A stretch of 64,000 nt of DNA from Suilimivivens aceti (GCF_025567405.1 NZ_JAOQKJ010000008.1:136862-200861), one strand, 5' to 3'. Shown: positions 44,503-53,981, numbered from the stretch's first letter. Notes: a model not told the origin generated them from the letters alone. Made by a program: numbers and translations.

Positions 44503-45483
44503 CTAATCATATGTATGGAGAAACTGCTGCACCTCTTCCCTGAAAATATCCTCCTTATGCAGCAGACGATAATCCGTTTCCCGGTTTTTCATGGCATACA
44601 GCTGATTCCCCAGTGCTCCGGAGATTTCCAGGACGCTTTGATATCCCATATCATATCCATCTGCAGCAACCAGCCCCTCTACCACAGCTTCATCCAGATA
44701 GTACACACACCTGATACTGTTCCCGATTCCATAAATCCCAGGACGGTCCTCGCTTTCCTGTGCATACATCCCTGCAATCTGCTCCAGTGCACCTGTTTCA
44801 AGCACGATCAGATAATCAACCGTCCTCTCCTGTCTGAGCTTCTCCGTAACCGCCATGTCATAGGTTGTATAAATATGGAACTGGATTTCGCAGCCACTGT
44901 CCGAAAGAGCCTCCAATACCCCCTCTTCACGCTCTCTGCTGCACTCCGTTTCCTCAAATCCACTTACAATTCCGATTTTTTTCCCACGGATATCATTCCT
45001 GCTTCGCAGATCCTCTCCCAGTGCATAGCCCATACTGTAATTATCCGGCATCACGACCGGAAGCTCCTGATACTGCGGCGGATTGTTCCCGTTCTCCTGT
45101 TCCTTAAGTACATCATTGGCAACCAGCAGCACCGGCTTCTGTGACCGGATTTCCCGAAGCATCCCCCCGGTATCCTTCCCGGGCGCCGCCTGTATGATAA
45201 AGGCATCCACCTGATTATCCAGCTGCTCGCAGATCAGGCTCTTCTCTTCCTGTGCATCTTCAATTTCATCAGTATTGCAGATGATCAGATGGATATTCCT
45301 GATCTCCGCTGCCTGCTTAAGACCGTTAATAAAAGAATCCCATTTTTCATCGCCGGATTTTTCAACGATGACCGCCACCCTCTTCTGCGGCTTTTCATCA
45401 GAAAAAATCAGATGCATGCAAAGCAGCAGCATTATGAGGAGACAGATTTCCGACAATAGAAACGTCATTTTGGTTCTTTTCAT
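44503..45483 (-). CDS. Membrane-anchored sugar-binding protein, likely kinase co-sensor
   Basis: A 326-residue protein with one N-terminal hydrophobic anchor (LLSEICLLIMLLLCMHLIF) and no lipobox or clear signal cleavage site. It is followed by a ribose/galactose-binding-protein fold (RVAVIVEKSGDEKWDSFINGLKQAAE, AFIIQAAPGKDTGGML, KKIGIVSGFEETECSREREEGVLEAL). An uncleaved anchor is unlike transport binding proteins and like sensor partners. Its ATG overlaps the kinase stop codon (ATGA), so the two are coupled. It probably binds a sugar outside the membrane and passes the signal to the kinase. Confidence 0.82.
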   Translation of the reverse strand: MKRTKMTFLLSEICLLIMLLLCMHLIFSDEKPQKRVAVIVEKSGDEKWDSFINGLKQAAEIRNIHLIICNTDEIEDAQEEKSLICEQLDNQVDAFIIQAAPGKDTGGMLREIRSQKPVLLVANDVLKEQENGNNPPQYQELPVVMPDNYSMGYALGEDLRSRNDIRGKKIGIVSGFEETECSREREEGVLEALSDSGCEIQFHIYTTYDMAVTEKLRQERTVDYLIVLETGALEQIAGMYAQESEDRPGIYGIGNSIRCVYYLDEAVVEGLVAADGYDMGYQSVLEISGALGNQLYAMKNRETDYRLLHKEDIFREEVQQFLHTYD

Positions 45484-47303
45484 GCTTCACCTTCATTTCT
45501 GGATGGTTTTCCCGGTGTTTCCAGCAGCTCACAGTTTTCTTTGGTATACGGTATAGCCGGCAGGTGAATGGTAACCGTAGTTCCTTCATCCGGCTCGCTT
45601 TCTACCGCGAGTCCATATCCGGCTCCAAACATCAGCTGTATACGGGTGTGTACATTAATAAGCCCTACTCCAGAGCCATGCTTTGGCACCTTCTGATTAT
45701 CCGTCAGAATATTTTCCACATCCTCACGCCGCATTCCCATTCCATTGTCGGAAACCATCAGATAAATATCCTCATCCTTCTTAAAGCCTCTTACAAGAAT
45801 TCTGGGATGGTCATCCTCGTCCATATCCCCGACTCCATAATATATGGCATTTTCCAGAATCGGCTGCAGGATAAGCTTTACCGTACAGAACGGATAAATC
45901 TCCTCGGAAACATCATATTCGGTTACAAACCGTTCCCTGTAACGGTATTTTTGAATATTCATGTAATTTCTGCAATGCTGCAGCTCGTCTCCGATCCGGA
46001 TAATTGTCTTTCCCCTTGACAGACTGATCCGGAAAAGCTGTGCCAGCTCTGAGATCATGAAAACCGCATCCTGATTCCGGTTTCCCTCAATCATCCAGGT
46101 AATGGATTCCAGTGTATTATAAAGGAAATGCGGATTAATCTGGCTTTGCAGCACTGCCAGCTCACTCTTTCTGCGCTCATTCTGCTGTTCCACAATTTCC
46201 TTCATCAGCCGTTCAATCTCTTCATATGATTTCTGGACAGAATCTCCCAGATGCCTGATCTCGTAAGAGCCTCCGATGTAAATATCCGGCTTTTCTCCCG
46301 CTTCGTATGCCGTTACAGAAGCATCCAGCTTCAGGATCGGACTGGAGATCCTTTTTGACACGATACGGTTAACAACAAGCAGCATCATGATCAGCATGAT
46401 CACAATAGTGATCATATAAATCCGGAATTTTTCAAGGCTGTCTGTCCGGATATCAGGCATGACAACACCCACCAGCTTCCATCCGGTATAGGAAATGGTA
46501 TTGACTATTATAGTCTGCTTCTCTCCATGCGGACTACGCAGATTTCTGTATATGCCGTCCTCACTACAGCTTGCCAGACCGGAATTTTCCTGAAACAGGC
46601 CGTTACTGATCTCGTTGGCATACGGATGATAGATCAGCTTTCCTTCCCTGTCACACAGATAATAATATCGCCCTCTGCTTCTGTCATTAATCTGATCCAT
46701 CATTTCCTCTATAAAGGAATACTTCATATCCACCAGCAGGATCCCATTTTCCGGACTGTCTCCGTCAATCACTTCCACTGCACGGCTCAGGGAGATCACC
46801 CAGTGATACCGCTTTGCATCATCCTGAAACAGATCCTGCATATGAGGTGTTGAAAAATGCATATTTTCAATTTTTTCCTTCGCATTCTCAAACCAGGACT
46901 GCCTGCTGACCTCTACCCCCTCCTTCTGGAGCGTAACAGGCTCTGCCCCAAGCAGCTCCCCGTCCATATCATAAAGCGCAATACTCTGTATCTTGTCCTT
47001 ATTTAAATCATAAAGAAGGCTGAGCTGCTGATTGAACTCCGGACTGGATACATCAAATGCCTGTATGATATTATAATTAACGGTATCAGAAATCTGTCTC
47101 ATATTCTTCAGATACTGTTCCATGGAATTTGCAATAGTTTCCATCAGATTCTGCGCATCCCGGACATCGTTCTGGCGCATGGCAGTTTCATACCGGTTAT
47201 AAAGCAATAATCCCATGGATACCGATGTGATCACGGTCATCAGGGAAAGCACCGTCATGATGACCGACTGAATATCCGACACTTTTCTTTTTTTCTTCAT
47301 CAT
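45480..47303 (-). CDS. YesM-type sensor histidine kinase
   Basis: A 607-residue membrane kinase. One helix near residues 13-33, an extracellular dCache-like domain (about 40-280) and a second helix (about 288-310) lead into a HAMP region. The His_kinase domain has the phosphoacceptor His392 in QINPHFLYNTLES. The ATPase domain has the N box LILQPILENAIYYGV, G1 DNGMGM and G2 GSGVGLINVHTRI. This is the LytS/YesM group that phosphorylates AraC-type regulators. It lies 2 nt after the YesN-like gene and overlaps the anchored sugar-binding protein gene, giving a co-transcribed sensing unit. Confidence 0.94.
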   Translation of the reverse strand: MMKKKRKVSDIQSVIMTVLSLMTVITSVSMGLLLYNRYETAMRQNDVRDAQNLMETIANSMEQYLKNMRQISDTVNYNIIQAFDVSSPEFNQQLSLLYDLNKDKIQSIALYDMDGELLGAEPVTLQKEGVEVSRQSWFENAKEKIENMHFSTPHMQDLFQDDAKRYHWVISLSRAVEVIDGDSPENGILLVDMKYSFIEEMMDQINDRSRGRYYYLCDREGKLIYHPYANEISNGLFQENSGLASCSEDGIYRNLRSPHGEKQTIIVNTISYTGWKLVGVVMPDIRTDSLEKFRIYMITIVIMLIMMLLVVNRIVSKRISSPILKLDASVTAYEAGEKPDIYIGGSYEIRHLGDSVQKSYEEIERLMKEIVEQQNERRKSELAVLQSQINPHFLYNTLESITWMIEGNRNQDAVFMISELAQLFRISLSRGKTIIRIGDELQHCRNYMNIQKYRYRERFVTEYDVSEEIYPFCTVKLILQPILENAIYYGVGDMDEDDHPRILVRGFKKDEDIYLMVSDNGMGMRREDVENILTDNQKVPKHGSGVGLINVHTRIQLMFGAGYGLAVESEPDEGTTVTIHLPAIPYTKENCELLETPGKPSRNEGEA

Positions 47304-47305
47304 AC

Positions 47306-48910
47306 TTATTTTCCTATATGCTCCGTGCGGTATTTGGAAGGTGACATTCCATATTTACGCTTAAAAACATAGCTGAAATAGTTGGCATCCTCATATCCGA
47401 CATGCTCTGCAATTTCATAGCTTTTTTCATTTGTTTCCAGGATCAGGCGGACCGCCTGCTGCATCCTGTAATCTGTCAGATACGTGATAAACGGGATACC
47501 GGCTTCCTTCTTAAAGACAGAAGAAAAATAGGAATTCGATACACCAAGACCCGAGCACACCGTATCCAGAGATAACCCGGCATCCCCATAACGATCGCGA
47601 ACAATATTTTTTGCCTCCGAGATCAGATAACGAAGTGAGGAATTTCTGGCATTTTTCAGCTCGTCACTGATCGACAATGCCACACCTACAAGCCATGCCG
47701 ACAATGCTGCCTTATCCATTCTCGGGATCTCCTCATAGGCATTCCGGATTTCACCAGTATGTTCTTCAAATTTCATATAATTATTTCCGCAGAAGCGGTA
47801 CAAATGTCCGACAATCTCCATAACCGTAAAATTATGCTGCGTAATGGTTTTTGCATTATCCTTAAGCTCACCGACAAGAGAAAGCACTGCCCGCTCGATA
47901 TCTTCACGTACACCGATATGGATCGCCTTAAATACGCCGTTCATATCAATATCCTCCGGCTGCATGGAAAGCTCCTGTCCCTTGGGCGCAATGTCCGCTA
48001 TATTAATTGAACGGCCGGCTCCGTAGATCACACGGTAGGAAACAGCTTCCCTTGCCCCCTCGTAGGAATAACGAAGAGACGGTAAATCCTCACATGCCTT
48101 CCCGATCCCTATGGTTACAACCGCGCCGAAGAAGCGGTCTGCCCACTTGCAGAAACGGTCACACTCATCCGTCAGCCTCGTAATTCCGCTCTCTCCCTCA
48201 AGATTCACCAGCATAACAATGTTTCCAAGGTATGTAAAATATCTGCAGTCCCACTTTCCCTGAAACCGTTCCTGTGCTTCTCTCTGTACTGATACGGACA
48301 GAAGGAGCGGTGTCATGTTATCCGGAACATGATTTTCTGAAATGTGCAGCACGGCACAGCAAAAGTATGGTCCCGGCAGGGAAATCCGGTAAGCACCCAT
48401 GAATTTACGGATCTCGCCCTCCGTGATCCGCCCTTCAATCAGCGAACAGAAAAAGTTCGTCTGCAATACCGGCAGGGAGTCAGTATAGTACTGCTCCAGC
48501 TTCCTGATATTCAGTTTTTCTTCCCGCTCCTTATCAAGGGCATCCTTTAATCGTTTCAGGCAATCCGAAAGCTCATTGGCATTAACCGGCTTCAGGATAT
48601 ATTCCTCGATTTCAAGATGTACGGCTTCCTTGGCATATTCAAATTCATCGAATCCTGTAAGTATCAGAATCCGCACATCCGGATTATCCTGCTTCAGATT
48701 ACGCGCGAGCTCCAATCCATCCATATAGGGCATTTTAATATCCGTGATCACAACATCCGGCTGCATTTTCTCTGATATTTCCAGTGCCTTTACCCCATTC
48801 TGAGCCTTTCCGACCACTTCAAACCCCATCTGCTTCCAGCATATCCTGTGTTCAATTACATCCATAACTTCTTCTTCATCATCTACAAGAAGTACTTTAT
48901 ATGTCAGCAT
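47306..48910 (-). CDS. YesN-type response regulator with AraC DNA-binding domain
   Basis: A 534-residue regulator. The receiver domain (residues 1-125) has Asp10/Asp11 and phosphoacceptor Asp57 in VVITDIKMPYMDG. A middle region of about 290 residues of unassigned fold follows. The C-terminal AraC-type double helix-turn-helix includes LSLDTVCSGLGVSNSYFSSVFKKEAG and YEIAEHVGYEDANYFSYVFKRKYGMSPS. It is the partner of the adjacent YesM-like kinase. The 21-bp direct repeats next to the mglB promoter are a likely target. The start was set at MLTYKVLLVDDE because the longer frame runs into the leader. Confidence 0.94.
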   Translation of the reverse strand: MLTYKVLLVDDEEEVMDVIEHRICWKQMGFEVVGKAQNGVKALEISEKMQPDVVITDIKMPYMDGLELARNLKQDNPDVRILILTGFDEFEYAKEAVHLEIEEYILKPVNANELSDCLKRLKDALDKEREEKLNIRKLEQYYTDSLPVLQTNFFCSLIEGRITEGEIRKFMGAYRISLPGPYFCCAVLHISENHVPDNMTPLLLSVSVQREAQERFQGKWDCRYFTYLGNIVMLVNLEGESGITRLTDECDRFCKWADRFFGAVVTIGIGKACEDLPSLRYSYEGAREAVSYRVIYGAGRSINIADIAPKGQELSMQPEDIDMNGVFKAIHIGVREDIERAVLSLVGELKDNAKTITQHNFTVMEIVGHLYRFCGNNYMKFEEHTGEIRNAYEEIPRMDKAALSAWLVGVALSISDELKNARNSSLRYLISEAKNIVRDRYGDAGLSLDTVCSGLGVSNSYFSSVFKKEAGIPFITYLTDYRMQQAVRLILETNEKSYEIAEHVGYEDANYFSYVFKRKYGMSPSKYRTEHIGK

Positions 48911-48936
48911 CTGTACCCTCCATATCGTTGCAAAAT

Positions 48937-48968
48937 GGCACGGATTCACTGAATCATAAATCCGTGCC
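48937..48968 (-). terminator. Hairpin between mglC and the yesN-like gene
   Basis: A perfect 10-bp stem (48937-48946 with 48959-48968), loop of 12. It has an ATTTT tail on the minus strand and a stronger T-run on the plus strand. It may end the mgl transcript. TATAAT at 48983-48978 on the minus strand would place the hairpin at the very 5' end of the yesN-like mRNA. Confidence 0.5.
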
Positions 48969-49079
48969 ACCTTTTTTATTATACTCTTTTTTTCATAAAT
49001 TTCCCACTATAAATCCAGTGAATTTTGCAATGCATGGCTTCTGCAATGCCGGTTACTTCTCCCTGCCTTTTGGCTTCGT

Positions 49080-50732
49080 TTATTTCTTCTTTACATACTT
49101 CAGACAATCAAGCGTAACAGCTGCCAGGATGATGATACCTTCGAATATAAACTGAAGGTTTGTATCAATACCCAGGATCGTGAGAGAATATGTAAGTGCA
49201 GTAAAGATCAGCACACCGGTTACAACACCGGAAATCTTACCGATACCACCCGTAAAGGATACACCACCAACAACGCAGGCGGCAATGGCGTCCATATCCC
49301 ATCCCTGTCCATAGGCAGCACTGCCGGAACCGATCATACGGTTACATTCCAGCCATGAGCCAAAGCCATAAAGAATACCTGCAAGGATAAATGCTCCCAT
49401 GGTTACTGCAAATACGGAGATACCGGATACAGCTGCCGCTTCCGGGTTTCCGCCGACTGCATACAGATTCTTACCGAAGGTTGTCTTATTCCAGATAAAC
49501 CACACAACTATAACTGCAACAACTGCCCAGAGGATGATGGTCGGGAATTTCCCGATCCTTGGTATGAAAATCGCCGGGATAGCAGAATCAATAGCACCGA
49601 AGGACACACCCTTTGTAGCATACGTTACCAGTCCGAAGATGATCAGCATGTTTGCCATGGTTGAAATAAACGGATGCATCTTGAACCTTGCCATAAAGAA
49701 TCCCGCAATGGATGCAAAGCCTGTTGTCAGGATCACGCAGACAACCAGTGCAAGAAGTGCACGTGCCGGTGCTGGAATTCCTGTAAAATCAAAGATATGG
49801 CCGAATACCCCGCCTGTATTGACTCCGTTGTGCATAATAATGGTTGCCGTTACCATACCAAGACCAACCATTCGTCCTACGGAAAGATCCGTACCGGTTA
49901 ACAGGATCAGTCCGGCTACTCCAAGTGCCAGGAATATACGGGGTGATGCCTGCTGAAGAATATTCAGGATATTGGACATCGTCAGAAGCTGTGTGTTTTT
50001 TACCATCGGAGTAATAATACAAAGGGCAATAAAGATCATGATAATGACGATATAGAGCCCGTTCTTATACAAAAACTGTGAGGTATTGAAGGTGTATTTG
50101 TAGTTTTCAAAGCTCTGTGCCTTTTTCTGTAAAAAGGTGAATTTCGACATACGGAGCAGATCGATCAGATGATACTTGTGCACATATGCTTCATGCCTTC
50201 TGTCCTTGATCTCCTGAAGCTTTGATTCATGCACCATCTGGGCATCATACAGACGGTTCTTATATACATACTTTTCGTCCTTGATCTCCTGCCTGTCCGT
50301 CAGTCCGGAAAGCGTATGCTCATGCTCGGCCTTCAGCTGTCCGCGGATCTTCGCATATTCTGCATTTTCCTCTTCCTTCTGGGCTTCACAGCTCGCTGCT
50401 ACCTTTTCGTAATAATCCTTATTAAAATGAGCGGCAAGATAAGCCTCTGCCTCCTTGATCAGCCTGGAAACCTCATCCTTGTTTGCAGCCTCCGTTTCCT
50501 TTGCCTTTACAAGTGCTTCCTGATCCTTCCGGATGATCGCAGCCCGCTCCTCTTTTGTATAGTTTTTGTCTTCCTTCGTCAGGGCAATATGCGTTTTCAA
50601 TGCCTGCACCTTATCAGAACCATCTACACGCAGAGCATCAATCTTTTTTTGTATCGTATCAATATATTCGTCAATCGGCTGTAAAAGCTCTGCTTCTTCC
50701 TCTGCCGAAAGATATTTTCTGTCATTTGCCAT
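49080..50732 (-). CDS. mglC: Galactose/methylgalactoside ABC permease with N-terminal coiled-coil extension
   Basis: A 550-residue protein. Residues 220-550 are a normal MglC/RbsC-type permease of about ten helices: LTMSNILNILQQASPRIFLALGVAGLILLTGTDLSVG, AVGGNPEAAAVSGI, VVGGVSFTGG. Residues 1-215 are an extra cytoplasmic part rich in Glu, Lys, Gln and Ala, with long charged helices (about residues 20-180) of coiled-coil type. It has no hydrophobic segment. Classic MglC has about 336 residues, so this adds about 214. The extension begins with its own ribosome site and is in one frame, so it looks genuine. It may bind the ATPase or a regulatory partner. It lies 17 nt after mglA. Confidence 0.9.
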   Translation of the reverse strand: MANDRKYLSAEEEAELLQPIDEYIDTIQKKIDALRVDGSDKVQALKTHIALTKEDKNYTKEERAAIIRKDQEALVKAKETEAANKDEVSRLIKEAEAYLAAHFNKDYYEKVAASCEAQKEEENAEYAKIRGQLKAEHEHTLSGLTDRQEIKDEKYVYKNRLYDAQMVHESKLQEIKDRRHEAYVHKYHLIDLLRMSKFTFLQKKAQSFENYKYTFNTSQFLYKNGLYIVIIMIFIALCIITPMVKNTQLLTMSNILNILQQASPRIFLALGVAGLILLTGTDLSVGRMVGLGMVTATIIMHNGVNTGGVFGHIFDFTGIPAPARALLALVVCVILTTGFASIAGFFMARFKMHPFISTMANMLIIFGLVTYATKGVSFGAIDSAIPAIFIPRIGKFPTIILWAVVAVIVVWFIWNKTTFGKNLYAVGGNPEAAAVSGISVFAVTMGAFILAGILYGFGSWLECNRMIGSGSAAYGQGWDMDAIAACVVGGVSFTGGIGKISGVVTGVLIFTALTYSLTILGIDTNLQFIFEGIIILAAVTLDCLKYVKKK

Positions 50733-50749
50733 AGCTCCTGTACTCCTTT

Positions 50750-52258
50750 CTACAAATACTTTGCACTAAGTCTAAGAAGTTCTTCCTGATTGGTTTCCCT
50801 GGTATTTACGATCCCGGCCAGATGTCCGTTAGACATTACACCGATCCGGTTCGTGATTCCGAGAATTTCCGGCATTTCCGAAGAAACCACGATAATGGTT
50901 TTCCCCTTCTTTGCCATGCCGATAATCAGTTCATATATCTCATACTTGGCACCGACATCGATGCCTCTTGTAGGATCATCCATCATAAAAATGTTTGGCG
51001 AACGTTCCAGCCATCTGCCAAATATCGCTTTCTGCTGATTTCCGCCGGACAGATTCGCGATCATATCCTCCGGTCCCATACATTTCGTACGCATGATACG
51101 GATTTCATCTGCAGTTGCCCTGACCATTTCATCATGTGACAAGGCGATCCCGGACTTATACTGCTTCATATTGGCGATAGTGGTATTAAAGGTAATATCC
51201 ATCTTTGTGAACAGTCCGTCTGCCTTACGTTCCTCTGTGATCAGTGCAAATCCATGCTCCATCGCATCCTTGGAGGAGCTGAAATTCATCAGCTTGTCAT
51301 TATAATAAACACGTCCTGCTGCTCTTGTACGAATACCAAATATAGTTTCAAGAAGCTCTGTACGTCCTGCACCGACCAGACCATACAGACCAAATATTTC
51401 TCCCTTTTTCACATCAAAGCTTATATCCTGAAGCTTAGGTGCATATTTGGTAGATAAATGCTCTACCTTTAAAACCACCTCACCCGGTGTATTATCTACC
51501 GGTGGGAAACGGTTATCCAGTGACCGTCCAACCATAGCGGAAATCAATTCATTCATATTGGTATCCTTACAGTTCTTGGTCATTACCAGTGCACCGTCAC
51601 GAAGAACAGAAATCTGATCACAAATCTCAAAAACCTCATCCATCTTATGAGAAATATAAATCAGCGAGATTCCCTGTTCCCGAAGCTGTCTCATCATCTT
51701 AAATAACTTTTCAACCTCCGGCGCGGTAAGGGAGGAGGTTGGCTCATCCAGAACAATTACCTTGGAGTTATAGGAAATTGCCTTTGCAATTTCGCACATC
51801 TGTCTCTTTGAAACAGACATTTTTTTCATTGGCTGCGAAAGATTTACCGTGATCCCAAGATTACGGAACAAATCGGAAGCCTCTTTTTTCATTCTTCCTT
51901 CATCTACCACCCCTAAGGAATTCTTTGGGTAGCGGCCAAGGAACAGATTATCGATCACATTTCTTTCCAGGCACTGGTTCAATTCCTGATGAACCATTGC
52001 CACACCGTTTTCCAAAGCATCCTTGGGTCCGGTGAAGTTTATTTCTTTTCCATCCAGAATTATTGTGCCCTCGTCTTTCTGATACGTACCAAAAAGACAT
52101 TTCATCATCGTCGACTTACCGGCACCATTCTCACCCATAAGACCCATTATCGAGCCCTTCTTCACATCCAGGTCAATATGCTTTAAAACCTTATTTCTTC
52201 CGAATGATTTGCTCATGCCGCGGATCGACAAGATGATATCCTTCTTATCTTCTGCCAT
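50750..52258 (-). CDS. mglA: Galactose/methylgalactoside ABC ATPase (double domain)
   Basis: A 502-residue sugar ATPase with two cassettes. Cassette one has Walker A GENGAGKSTMMK, signature MSVSKRQ and Walker B KVIVLDEPTSSL. Cassette two has the degenerate Walker A GLVGAGRTELLE, signature LSGGNQQK and MMDDPTRGIDVG. This is the standard MglA/RbsA form that powers CUT2 importers. It lies between mglB and mglC, with a partial terminator upstream that sets its level below that of the binding protein. Confidence 0.95.
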   Translation of the reverse strand: MAEDKKDIILSIRGMSKSFGRNKVLKHIDLDVKKGSIMGLMGENGAGKSTMMKCLFGTYQKDEGTIILDGKEINFTGPKDALENGVAMVHQELNQCLERNVIDNLFLGRYPKNSLGVVDEGRMKKEASDLFRNLGITVNLSQPMKKMSVSKRQMCEIAKAISYNSKVIVLDEPTSSLTAPEVEKLFKMMRQLREQGISLIYISHKMDEVFEICDQISVLRDGALVMTKNCKDTNMNELISAMVGRSLDNRFPPVDNTPGEVVLKVEHLSTKYAPKLQDISFDVKKGEIFGLYGLVGAGRTELLETIFGIRTRAAGRVYYNDKLMNFSSSKDAMEHGFALITEERKADGLFTKMDITFNTTIANMKQYKSGIALSHDEMVRATADEIRIMRTKCMGPEDMIANLSGGNQQKAIFGRWLERSPNIFMMDDPTRGIDVGAKYEIYELIIGMAKKGKTIIVVSSEMPEILGITNRIGVMSNGHLAGIVNTRETNQEELLRLSAKYL

Positions 52259-52275
52259 ATCCTTACTCCTTTTAG

Positions 52276-52308
52276 AAAAAGAGGGTGCCAGGAGGCCCCG
52301 ACACCCTC
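52276..52308 (-). terminator. Intercistronic terminator between mglB and mglA
   Basis: Stem GAGGGTGCC/GACACCCTC (52281-52289 with 52300-52308, one G-U pair), followed by TTTTT on the minus strand. Probably partial termination giving excess binding protein. Confidence 0.82.
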
Positions 52309-52340
52309 AGACCTTTTGCTAACAAGAAATCTCTGTCATC

Positions 52341-53690
52341 TTACTGCTGAAGGAGAGATGTATAAGATGTTGCATTGTCTGTTTTAACCATATTGATTGC
52401 GAACGCATCATATTCTCCGGGATTGCCAAGACGGTTGGTAATATTAGATTCTGTCTGGCCATCACCACCAATGTAATCAACAGTTAAGTTCATCAGATCA
52501 TCATAGTTCTGAAGCAGCGGCTGGTAGGTTGAGCTTAAGAAGTTATCAGAAGCATTGTAAATATTTAACCATACCTTTTTTGCCGGGCTTGTAGAAGCAT
52601 CCAACTGATTGGCAACCTTAGCATATACCTTGGTGGAATCCATGAAATCCTGATAGTTATCAGCTGTTACCGCAATATTTAATGCATAGTAGGATCTTTC
52701 TTCTGCACTGTATCTGTAATCTACGCCTTCCTCAAGTACGTTGCCTGCTGCATCTGCTGTACCGATACCAGTATTAACATCTACTCCGTCCAGGGCATTT
52801 CTCAGAACTCTCAGTGTCAGATAAGCCTGTACATCTGCATGCTGGGAAATGGTTCCACCGTATCCTTCTGCAATTGCAGCAACTGCATCACTGTTTGCGT
52901 CATAGCCGAAGGTCGGTACCTTGTTATCCTTTGCCCAGGCATTGAACATGGACATTCCCATACCATCGTTATTGGATACTACAACATCAATATCATCACC
53001 AAAGGATGCGGACCAGGTTCCGATCGCATTACCTGCAGTAGCTGCATCCCATGTAGCACCTGCAGAGTTCTTCATTTCCTGTGATGCAAGCTCACGGATG
53101 GTGTATGTTTTTCCATCGATATCAAGTGTTGCATCCTGAACAACGGTTGCAGAACCGTCTGCATTGGTTCCTACAGGAGAAGCATCGATTACTCCAGAAG
53201 CATCAACACCGGTTCCAAGTGCAGAACGGACACCACGGGTACGTGCGATAGAATCGTTATGTCCGATATCACCGATTGCAAGGATATAACCGATCACTCC
53301 GTCACCGTTACGGTCGATGGTAGCAGCATTGGCCTTGATGTAATCAAGTACCATCTGTCCCTGGAGCTCTGCTCCCTGATTTGCATCGAATCCAACATAG
53401 TATGTATTCTCATTAAAATTCAAGGCTGTCATATCCAGCTCTCCTGTTGAGCTGTTAGAGGGCTGACGGTTAAACCATACCAGAGGCTTCTTGCTGTTTT
53501 CACCACCAGTGCTGTCTGTGGTCTCGCTTGACGCACTGTCTGTGGTTTCAGTTGATGCACTGTCTGTGGTTTCAGTTGATGCACTGTTTGCTGTATCGCC
53601 CGATGTACTGCCTGATGCAGAACCGCATGCTACCAGTGAGGCAGAGAGTGCTCCTACTAAAAGCAGGGATAATAATTTACTTCTTTTCAT
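52341..53690 (-). CDS. mglB: Galactose-type sugar-binding lipoprotein
   Basis: A 449-residue binding protein. The signal peptide ends in LVACGSAS. A tandemly repeated linker (TETTDSAS, three copies, about residues 36-62) follows, then the sugar-binding fold with VWFNRQPS, GYILAIGDIGHNDSIARTRGV and SNNDGMGMSMFNAWAKDN. The DRNGDGVIGYILA segment resembles the calcium-binding loop of galactose-binding proteins. It supplies the MglA/MglC transporter. The exact sugar (galactose, glucose or a methylgalactoside) is not proven. The promoter at 53735-53795 has direct repeats for an AraC-type activator. Confidence 0.92.
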   Translation of the reverse strand: MKRSKLLSLLLVGALSASLVACGSASGSTSGDTANSASTETTDSASTETTDSASSETTDSTGGENSKKPLVWFNRQPSNSSTGELDMTALNFNENTYYVGFDANQGAELQGQMVLDYIKANAATIDRNGDGVIGYILAIGDIGHNDSIARTRGVRSALGTGVDASGVIDASPVGTNADGSATVVQDATLDIDGKTYTIRELASQEMKNSAGATWDAATAGNAIGTWSASFGDDIDVVVSNNDGMGMSMFNAWAKDNKVPTFGYDANSDAVAAIAEGYGGTISQHADVQAYLTLRVLRNALDGVDVNTGIGTADAAGNVLEEGVDYRYSAEERSYYALNIAVTADNYQDFMDSTKVYAKVANQLDASTSPAKKVWLNIYNASDNFLSSTYQPLLQNYDDLMNLTVDYIGGDGQTESNITNRLGNPGEYDAFAINMVKTDNATSYTSLLQQ

Positions 53691-53734
53691 AATTTACTTC
53701 CTCCTTTGAAGTCTGTTCGTTATTAACTGTCCTT

Positions 53735-53795
53735 ATTATATTTTCGAAAGGGGAAGATTTACATAGAAAATTTTTATATGAACCTTTAAAATTTT
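53735..53795 (-). promoter_or_regulatory. mglB promoter with 21-bp direct repeats
   Basis: On the minus strand TGTAAA (53763-53758), 17 bp, TATAAT (53740-53735). Directly upstream, AAAATTTT occurs at 53767-53774 and 53788-53795, offset 21 bp, next to the -35 box. This is the arrangement expected for activation by an AraC-type regulator such as the nearby YesN-like protein. Confidence 0.55.
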
Positions 53796-53930
53796 GTGCA
53801 TTTTGTATTCTTATGCAGGTATATGTATCCATATACTGTACAGATTCTCCTTTATCTGTTTCATTAATGTCTTTGTCTTTTGTAACAACTTACAGATCAA
53901 ACCAAATAAAACTGAGGTGAATTTGAGCAC

Positions 53931-53969
53931 AAAAAAAGTCGAAACCCTTGTTTTTCAAGGAATTTCGAC
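53931..53969 (-). terminator. Terminator of the tRNA-Arg transcript
   Basis: Stem GTCGAAA..CCTTG/CAAGG..TTTCGAC (53938-53969) followed by seven T on the minus strand, directly after tRNA-Arg. Confidence 0.88.
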
Positions 53970-53981
53970 CTTCTTTAAGCA

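Noticed and set aside
53491..53620. CRISPR-like array or minisatellite in the mglB region
   Set aside because: The repeats are in frame and encode the TETTDSAS linker without spacers.
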